DNA from: Sulfurimonas sp.
GTDB taxonomy: Bacteria; Campylobacterota; Campylobacteria; Campylobacterales; Sulfurimonadaceae
Reading direction: 5' to 3'
Length of the DNA: 5,022 nucleotides
Assembly: GCA_027056465.1 (NCBI GenBank)
Contig: JALUKS010000038.1
Coordinates: forward strand, 1-5,022
Shown here: positions 1-5,022 of the stretch, one piece after another
How the letters are laid out: every line of letters starts with the position of its first letter
Position numbering within the stretch: position 1 is the stretch's first letter
Translations under genes and position numbers: made by a program
Notes under the pieces: generated by a model
Seen by the model: only the letters and a program-made list of their open reading frames with translations
Databases searched by the model: none
What the model was told of the DNA's origin: nothing

Positions 1-2634
1 GTAAATTATCCCTTACTTACTGGTAGTTCTGTAGTTCCTCAGGATAAAGAGTACTTTACACATAAGCTTAAAAAAAATGATGTAGAGCTTATCTATACTC
101 AAAATAATCTCCCTTTTGCAGAAGAAGTAGCAGCTATTGAGGTGCCTCTGCACAAAGAGTATGAGTATTTTTATGGTTGGAAACTAGATGAGAGACTTTA
201 TGTAGGACTCATTTCAGATAAGAACCAAATTGCAAATGGCTTCTCAACACAGTGGCCTAACAATAGACAAATAAATTATGTCGGTGGGGCAGAAAAGGTA
301 GATTATTTCTGTAGTACATCATGGCTAGATACATTACTCTATCATGAAACAGCACACAATTACCAGACAAATGTCAAGGGAAATATAGTCTCTCAGACTC
401 TGCACACTCTCTTTGGTAATGGTTACTTTCTTTTCCCCATTACGGTTCCAAACCTTATGGAAAACTCTTTTATGCTAGAGGGAAATGCAGTACTCAATGA
501 GTCATGGCATGGAAATGGAGGTCGCCTTTATAGTGGTAGATTTCAAGCAGAGACACTTCTTCAAGCCAAAGCAGATAATATAAACGCAGCCTATGTCTAC
601 AACAGTCGATTAGCTTTTCCTTATGGTGAGAGTTATTATATTGTGGGTGGTTTTTATAATCTTTATATGGCTGAACACTACGGATTAAAGAAGATAAACT
701 CCTACTTTAAAGCTAAGTCAAAAGATTGGTTCTGGCCATTTTTGACAAATAAGGCTATGAAAAATGCTACAGGAAGTGATTTTGAAGAGACACTTGATGC
801 CTTTGCTCAGGAGCAAAAAGAGATAGCAAAAAATTTTATTGAAGCAAAAGGAAAGAGAGTTGCTACTTCACAGTTTTTCTCCTCACTAGGCAATGATAAA
901 GATGAAATATTTTTCATAACAAATGAATCAGGAAGAGAGTTTCCTAGCTTGGTGAGACTGGATAAAGCAAACAAAAAAGTCACGAAAAAGAGTGATAGCT
1001 GGCTTGCAGGAAAAGTACTAAAAGTGAATGGAGAGTATTACACTCAATCAAGTAGAAAAACTTCTCCACTTCGTAGAGAGCAGGGACTCTTTTCTTCAAG
1101 TGCTTTCATAAAAAAAGGAACAGGCTCAAAAATAGTGCAGTCATATCTCTCAGATGGCAAAGAGGTCTCTTTTGATGTTGCCTCTTCGTACTCTGAGCCA
1201 CAACTCTGTGTGGATGGTAAGTTCTATGCACAGGTAAACTCTTCTGTCATAGTAGATAAAGAGGATAATCTTTACTATTTCGTGCAAAATGGAAAAAGAA
1301 GAACACTCTACAAAAACAAAACGCCACTCTATAGCTATAAAGGGTTTTATGGTTTAGTGAGTGATGTAGATTCTAAGGGTGGCGTTTATTTTGTGGCGAA
1401 CTCTAAGTTGGGTTCTACTCTGTATAGATATAGAGATGGTGTAGTGAGTCGAGTGAGTAGGGCAGATAATGTTGTCGAAGCAAGACTCGTCAATGATGAT
1501 GAAGTACTTATCGCAGCTATTGGAGCAAAAGAGTACTACTACCTTATAAAAAGACTAGAAAAGATAGAAGAAAAACCTTATGAGAGAAAGCTCTTTTTTG
1601 AAAAGAAACCTTACTATGGAGCTTATAAAAAAGATGTAAAAATGGAGAAGTTGGACTTAAACAATAGCTACTCTTCCTTTTTAAATATGCACTATAGTGG
1701 TACCGATTTTAGCTATGGTGTAAGTGTAGATGGTAGTAGTTTAGGCTCACTTAACATTAATTTTTCAGACCCACTTACTCAAAACAGTCTCAATGCCTTT
1801 ATGAGTAGAGATGAGAGTAATATAACAATAGCAGGTGCAGGCTACTCCTCTTCACAATATCTCTTAGAGTATCAAGTGATAGCTTATGGTGTTATAGATA
1901 AAGATATACATAAAAATGTGCGAGATAGTGGAGTGATAGCGAAGGCGACACTACCGTTTTTAGAGAGTGGCTACTTCTATGGAGCAGTGAGTGAGAGTTA
2001 CTATCAAGATTATGATACTTTTGCTAGAGAGCCTTTAAGTACAACACTTACACTCTCAAACACAAAGCAGTTTGGTGTAAGTATGTATGCTAACTCCTTG
2101 AATCGCTTAGATATCTATGGGGTACTAGAACGCGGTGATAAGATAGCTGGTGCTCAGTATCAGTTCGAGCATAGTCTGCCTGCTGAGTTTTATGTAAGTG
2201 CTGGTGTGAAGTACTCTGAGACAGATTCTAAAACTGGCTTTGTTGCTAGAGGTGTGAAACTGAGTAGTTCTACTTTAAGTGCAGATATGGATCCATCAAC
2301 TATAGATATGCCTAGTTTTAATAGGTCTGCTTATGTAAAGAGTGCTGGGTATGGGGAGCTAAGTCTTACTAAGGTATTTAACAGGAGTGCTTACTTTTTT
2401 ACCTTTCCTTTTTCACTGCAAAGAGAATCACTTTATATGAACTACCGTCACTATGAGATAAAAAACTTTAGTGCAGACCTCTTTAGAGCCAATGAAGAGA
2501 GAGTGGGAGCTACACTCTCTACTGTGCTGATGAACTCACTTCCTCTTCCTATAAGTTTTGAGTATATACATAATGATGCAAGTTTTATAGAAGAAAAAAG
2601 TAGTTTTCGCTTTCTTTTAGGTAGTAGTTTTTAA
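1..2634 (+). CDS. Predicted HExxH metallopeptidase (peptidase-MA-like) with beta-propeller and C-terminal outer-membrane barrel, 5' partial
   Basis: The frame is open from base 1 to the TAA at 2632-2634, giving 877 visible residues; the true start is upstream. Seen: HETAH at residues 115-119 (zinc ligands H115 and H119, catalytic E116) and, 41 residues later, LEGNAVLNES, whose E160 is the likely third zinc ligand. DKNQIANGF before the motif, the LFGN segment after it, and the glycine-arginine stretch near 172-180 match the layout I know from peptidase-MA-like (gluzincin) domains. Residues about 285-520 are short beta-rich segments (FFITNE, NLYYFVQNG, GVYFVAN, STLYRYRDG) suggesting a WD40/TolB-like propeller. 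Residues about 558-877 alternate polar and hydrophobic residues, contain FSDPL (588-592) like surface-antigen/D15-type barrels, and end FRFLLGSSF, a plausible BAM signal with terminal Phe. Inferred: an outer-membrane protein with a periplasmic or surface protease. The signal peptide would lie upstream. The substrate is unknown. Protease fold fairly sure, barrel likely, propeller moderate. Confidence 0.8.
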   Translation, partial: VNYPLLTGSSVVPQDKEYFTHKLKKNDVELIYTQNNLPFAEEVAAIEVPLHKEYEYFYGWKLDERLYVGLISDKNQIANGFSTQWPNNRQINYVGGAEKVDYFCSTSWLDTLLYHETAHNYQTNVKGNIVSQTLHTLFGNGYFLFPITVPNLMENSFMLEGNAVLNESWHGNGGRLYSGRFQAETLLQAKADNINAAYVYNSRLAFPYGESYYIVGGFYNLYMAEHYGLKKINSYFKAKSKDWFWPFLTNKAMKNATGSDFEETLDAFAQEQKEIAKNFIEAKGKRVATSQFFSSLGNDKDEIFFITNESGREFPSLVRLDKANKKVTKKSDSWLAGKVLKVNGEYYTQSSRKTSPLRREQGLFSSSAFIKKGTGSKIVQSYLSDGKEVSFDVASSYSEPQLCVDGKFYAQVNSSVIVDKEDNLYYFVQNGKRRTLYKNKTPLYSYKGFYGLVSDVDSKGGVYFVANSKLGSTLYRYRDGVVSRVSRADNVVEARLVNDDEVLIAAIGAKEYYYLIKRLEKIEEKPYERKLFFEKKPYYGAYKKDVKMEKLDLNNSYSSFLNMHYSGTDFSYGVSVDGSSLGSLNINFSDPLTQNSLNAFMSRDESNITIAGAGYSSSQYLLEYQVIAYGVIDKDIHKNVRDSGVIAKATLPFLESGYFYGAVSESYYQDYDTFAREPLSTTLTLSNTKQFGVSMYANSLNRLDIYGVLERGDKIAGAQYQFEHSLPAEFYVSAGVKYSETDSKTGFVARGVKLSSSTLSADMDPSTIDMPSFNRSAYVKSAGYGELSLTKVFNRSAYFFTFPFSLQRESLYMNYRHYEIKNFSADLFRANEERVGATLSTVLMNSLPLPISFEYIHNDASFIEEKSSFRFLLGSSF

Positions 2635-2642
2635 TAAGTCAA

Positions 2643-2658
2643 TTTTTTTAGCTATAAT
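2643..2658 (+). promoter_or_regulatory. Predicted sigma-70-type promoter for the HDOD-polA unit
   Basis: A perfect TATAAT -10 hexamer lies at 2653-2658, just after a run of seven T (2643-2649). The hexamer 17 bases upstream, TTTAAT at 2630-2635, matches the TTGACA consensus at only three of six positions. A T-rich stretch replacing a defined -35 is typical of Campylobacterota vegetative promoters. Transcription would start near 2664-2667, leaving a leader of about 25 bases before the ATG at 2689. No operator or inverted repeat is visible around it. Confidence 0.65.
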
Positions 2659-2678
2659 GAGTAATATGATATTTAAAT

Positions 2679-2682
2679 AAGG
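2679..2682 (+). promoter_or_regulatory. Shine-Dalgarno site of the HDOD gene
   Basis: AAGG, within ATAAGG, sits six bases before the ATG at 2689. This good match and spacing fix that ATG as the start of the HDOD gene; nothing upstream in the short spacer offers a better start. Confidence 0.7.
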
Positions 2683-2688
2683 TAAGTT

Positions 2689-3507
2689 ATGAAAAGTTCA
2701 ATAGTCAATAGTATAAAGTCTCTCCCCGCACTTTCAAAAACAATTTTGGATATAAACAAGGTTTATGCAGATAATGAGTCTAGTGTAAATGACCTTGCAA
2801 GAGTCATAGAACCAGATCCTATGATAGTAGCGAACCTTTTAAAGGCTGCAAATTCTCCTCTGTATGGTTTTGGCAAAGAGATCCGTAATGTCGCTCAAGC
2901 TGTAAGTCTTTTTGGTATGAGTATGACTCGCTCTATTGCCATCGGCAATTCAGTGCGTAAACTTCTCAATGTAGACATGAAGCCTTATTGTGTTACAAGT
3001 GATGACTTTGCTGATGTCTCAGCAAAGCAGGCAAAACTCATACTCTCGTGGTATAGTACCATAAACAAAGAAAAAGCAGATAGACTCTATCTCGCAGCAT
3101 TTTTACAAGAGACAGGGAAGATTCTTATCTCAAGTGATATTATACAAGAAGATGAAGATGTGAGCTTTGCTTCTGAGATAGATATGACAAATAATATCGC
3201 TCAAGTAGAAAAATCGTATGCAGATGTAACAACTGCTGAAGTAACGGCTGCTGTTTTTGAACACTGGGGATTTGATGCAGAGTTCATAGAGATGATAAAG
3301 TACTCAGACAATCCAAGTGCTGCACCTGAAAGTGTGAAAGAGTATGCAACAGCACTTAACATTGTAAAAACAATAGTTCCAATAAATAAGCCCTTTGCAG
3401 ATGCTTCTATAAACTTCGGACTTAGAAAAGCACGAGATGCTGGTTATGACTATGAAGTACTAGAAGATATGCTTGATGAGATTTTAGATGCTATGGAAGC
3501 AAACTAA
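2689..3507 (+). CDS. HDOD domain-containing protein
   Basis: Complete 272-residue protein starting at an ATG with a well-placed AAGG. Residues about 5-200 read as an HDOD domain: SLPALSKTILDI (11-22), then DLARVIEPDP (35-44), then NLLKAANSPLYG (49-60), then AVSLFGMSMTRSIAIGNSV (71-89), the classic helices of this fold. HDOD domains are related to HD phosphohydrolases but are usually non-enzymatic and act in bacterial signalling, often linked to motility or cyclic nucleotides. Here the usual LHDIGK-like segment reads FLQETGKIL, with Q140-E141 replacing the His-Asp pair, so metal-dependent hydrolysis is unlikely. A later EHWGFD (191-196) is typical of the family. The C-terminal part (about 215-272) is helical and acidic. 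No signal peptide, membrane segment, or fused EAL/GGDEF/receiver domain is seen, so it should be cytoplasmic. It lies 2 bases before polA. The domain call is firm; the cellular role is unknown. Confidence 0.9.
   Translation: MKSSIVNSIKSLPALSKTILDINKVYADNESSVNDLARVIEPDPMIVANLLKAANSPLYGFGKEIRNVAQAVSLFGMSMTRSIAIGNSVRKLLNVDMKPYCVTSDDFADVSAKQAKLILSWYSTINKEKADRLYLAAFLQETGKILISSDIIQEDEDVSFASEIDMTNNIAQVEKSYADVTTAEVTAAVFEHWGFDAEFIEMIKYSDNPSAAPESVKEYATALNIVKTIVPINKPFADASINFGLRKARDAGYDYEVLEDMLDEILDAMEAN
3495..3499 (+). promoter_or_regulatory. Probable ribosome binding site of polA inside the HDOD gene
   Basis: GGAAG within the last codons of the HDOD gene lies ten bases before the polA ATG at 3510. The spacing is slightly long. 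The only closer purine run (AAGAA at 3506-3510) abuts the start codon and is too near to serve. Translation of polA is therefore probably helped by ribosomes finishing the HDOD gene. Confidence 0.45.
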
Positions 3508-3509
3508 GA

Positions 3510-5022
3510 ATGAGTAAAACAGTAACTATTATAGACACATTCGGCTTCTTCTTTAGAAGCTTTTATGCCCTTCCACAGCACCTTAAAAACAAAGATGGGT
3601 TTCCTACGGGACTCTTGACAGGTTTTACAAACTTTATAGCGACTTTGCAAAAAGATCATAATAGTGACTACATCATTTTTGCAATAGACACAAAAGGCGA
3701 TACTTTTCGTAATGAGATAGACCCTAACTATAAAGCAAACCGTTCTGCTCCACCACCAGAACTTACTATGCAACTCCCAGTAGCGATAGAGTGGATAGAT
3801 AAGATGGGGTATAAAACTCTTGGTATGAGTGGTTTTGAAGCGGATGATATGATAGCGACAGTTGTGCATCTTGCAAAAGAGAAGGGCTACAAGGTACGAG
3901 TTGTTTCTCATGACAAAGACCTTTACCAGCTTATAGATGATGAAGCAAATGTTGTTGTCGTGGATGCCATCAAACGCAAGCAGATGGATGAGGCGGCTTG
4001 TTATGAGAAATATGGCGTTACTGCAAAACAGTTTACGGACTACCAGTCTATACTTGGTGATAGTGCAGATAATGTTCCAGGTGTCAAAGGAATTGGTAAG
4101 GTTGGTGCTGAAAAACTTCTCAAAGAGTATGGTGACTTAGATAATATCTATGCTCATGTCGAAGAGGTAAAGGGAGCTAACCAGAAGAAACTCATAGCGA
4201 GTAAAGATGCTGCTTATATGTCTAAAGAACTGGTAACACTTAAGAGAGATGTTATAGACTCCATAGATTTTGAAGAGTATAAGATGGATGTAGAAAATCC
4301 ATTTTTAAATATCTATGATGAGTTAGTGCAGTATGAGCAAAACGCGATACTACGAGTCCTACATGCGAAAAACCAAGTAAGTGACTCTAAACGCGAGTCA
4401 GCTCAAAAAGCTGTTGAAGTGCAAGAAGAGGACTATGGTGTTAGCCTAGAGTTTAAAGCGACACTTATCACTGACAATGCAGAGCTTACAAAGGTACTCT
4501 CTACTTTTAATACAGATACTATAGTCGCGTTTGATACAGAGACAACAGGACTAGACTACGACAAAGATAAGCTTGTAGGTTTTAGTTTTTGTGTGAATGA
4601 AGAGGAGGCTTATTATGTTCCTTTTGCACACTTTTATCTTGGAGTGCCAGAACAGATAAGTGAAGCAGATGCTAAAGCTGCTATACGAAAGATATTTCAC
4701 TCTAAAGTAGTGGGGCATAACATCAAGTTTGACCTGCATTTTGTGACTCGATTTTTAGAAGATGATACCTTAGAAGCCTATGCCGATAGTATGATACTCG
4801 CTTGGCTTATAAACTCAAACTCTGCACTCTCACTTGATAAACTCTCTAGTGCACTTCTTGGGCATACTATGGTGGTGTTTAAAGATACAGTGAAAAAGGG
4901 TGAGACATTTGCAGGAGTTGAACTTGAAGATGCTTGTAAATATGCAGCAGAAGATGCTTACATAACTGCAAAGCTCTATAACCTTTTCTTAGAGAAGTTA
5001 GAACTCCAAAACGCGACACACC
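3510..5022 (+). CDS. polA: DNA polymerase I, 3' partial (5' nuclease and 3'-5' exonuclease domains)
   Basis: Open from ATG 3510 to the window edge, 504 residues of a protein usually near 900; the polymerase domain is outside. Pol I fills gaps and removes RNA primers in Okazaki-fragment maturation and excision repair. The 5' nuclease domain (about 1-285) shows the acidic metal ligands: D9, D60 in FAIDTKGDTFR, E110-A-D112-D113, D135 and D137 in SHDKDL, and D184 and D187 in GDSADNVPG, followed by the helix-hairpin-helix GVKGIGKVGAEKLL (191-204). A charged linker (about 286-310) leads to the proofreading domain: ExoI DTET (D342, E344), ExoII NIKFD (404-408) and ExoIII YAAED (478-482). By motif alignment these match the E. 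coli exonuclease residues D355, E357, D424, Y497 and D501, so proofreading should be active, unlike in Pol I enzymes that lost it. The start follows the HDOD stop by 2 bases, implying co-transcription. No frameshift is seen. Confidence 0.97.
   Translation, partial: MSKTVTIIDTFGFFFRSFYALPQHLKNKDGFPTGLLTGFTNFIATLQKDHNSDYIIFAIDTKGDTFRNEIDPNYKANRSAPPPELTMQLPVAIEWIDKMGYKTLGMSGFEADDMIATVVHLAKEKGYKVRVVSHDKDLYQLIDDEANVVVVDAIKRKQMDEAACYEKYGVTAKQFTDYQSILGDSADNVPGVKGIGKVGAEKLLKEYGDLDNIYAHVEEVKGANQKKLIASKDAAYMSKELVTLKRDVIDSIDFEEYKMDVENPFLNIYDELVQYEQNAILRVLHAKNQVSDSKRESAQKAVEVQEEDYGVSLEFKATLITDNAELTKVLSTFNTDTIVAFDTETTGLDYDKDKLVGFSFCVNEEEAYYVPFAHFYLGVPEQISEADAKAAIRKIFHSKVVGHNIKFDLHFVTRFLEDDTLEAYADSMILAWLINSNSALSLDKLSSALLGHTMVVFKDTVKKGETFAGVELEDACKYAAEDAYITAKLYNLFLEKLELQNATH

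Noticed and set aside
142..144. GTG that could be taken as the start of the large metallopeptidase gene
   Set aside because: The same frame is open through all 47 preceding codons to base 1, and those residues look like normal coding sequence leading into the domain. There is no Shine-Dalgarno site before the GTG, and a start here would leave an outer-membrane protein without a signal peptide.
2594..2649. Possible terminator made of AAAG/CTTT and T runs at the end of the barrel gene
   Set aside because: The A- and T-rich segments do not form a GC-containing stem; the two TAGTTTT copies are direct, not inverted, and part of the stretch encodes the conserved barrel C-terminus.
2643..2649. Seven-T run as a phase-variable tract
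   Set aside because: It is short and fits the T-rich region upstream of a Campylobacterota -10 box; no evidence in one sequence supports length variation.
3504..3911. Minus-strand open frame of 135 codons
   Set aside because: It lies opposite the 5' nuclease domain of polA, whose plus-strand reading is unambiguous; its protein is rich in Cys, His and Tyr with no recognisable domain.
3937..4140. Plus-strand open frame of 67 codons in another frame
   Set aside because: It is contained in polA over the conserved GDSADN and helix-hairpin-helix region, so it is a shifted-frame shadow.
4551..4739. Minus-strand open frame of 62 codons
   Set aside because: It is antisense to the polA proofreading domain and shows no domain or start signal of its own.
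1..5022. CRISPR array, tRNA/rRNA, insertion sequence or defence locus
   Set aside because: I saw no spaced direct repeats, tRNA cloverleaf, transposase or terminal inverted repeats; nearly every base belongs to the three coding genes.

Overview
The window is a compact, AT-rich, almost wholly coding stretch with three genes, all on the plus strand. The only intergenic gap of note is 54 bases. The base composition, a perfect TATAAT -10 box preceded by a T-rich run with no clear -35, and the gene content fit a Campylobacterota (epsilonproteobacterial) genome, perhaps Sulfurimonas-like. That placement is inference; no taxonomic marker is present.

Region 1 (1-2634) is the 3' part of a large gene whose start lies before the window. 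It encodes an HExxH zinc-metallopeptidase-like domain of the peptidase-MA type, followed by a probable beta-propeller and a probable C-terminal outer-membrane beta-barrel ending in phenylalanine. Region 2 (2635-2688) is a short spacer with a good promoter and a Shine-Dalgarno site. Region 3 (2689-3507) is a complete HDOD-domain protein whose HD-dyad position reads Gln-Glu, so it is probably a non-catalytic signalling or scaffold protein. Region 4 (3510-5022) is the 5' part of polA, DNA polymerase I. It covers the 5' nuclease domain and nearly all of the 3'-5' proofreading domain, with visible catalytic residues intact; the polymerase domain lies beyond the window.

The HDOD gene and polA are 2 bases apart and almost certainly co-transcribed, probably from the promoter in region 2. 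The barrel gene looks like a separate unit upstream, although no terminator is visible between it and the HDOD gene. Nothing here amounts to a new defence or mobile system. The most unusual item is the predicted protease-propeller-barrel protein.
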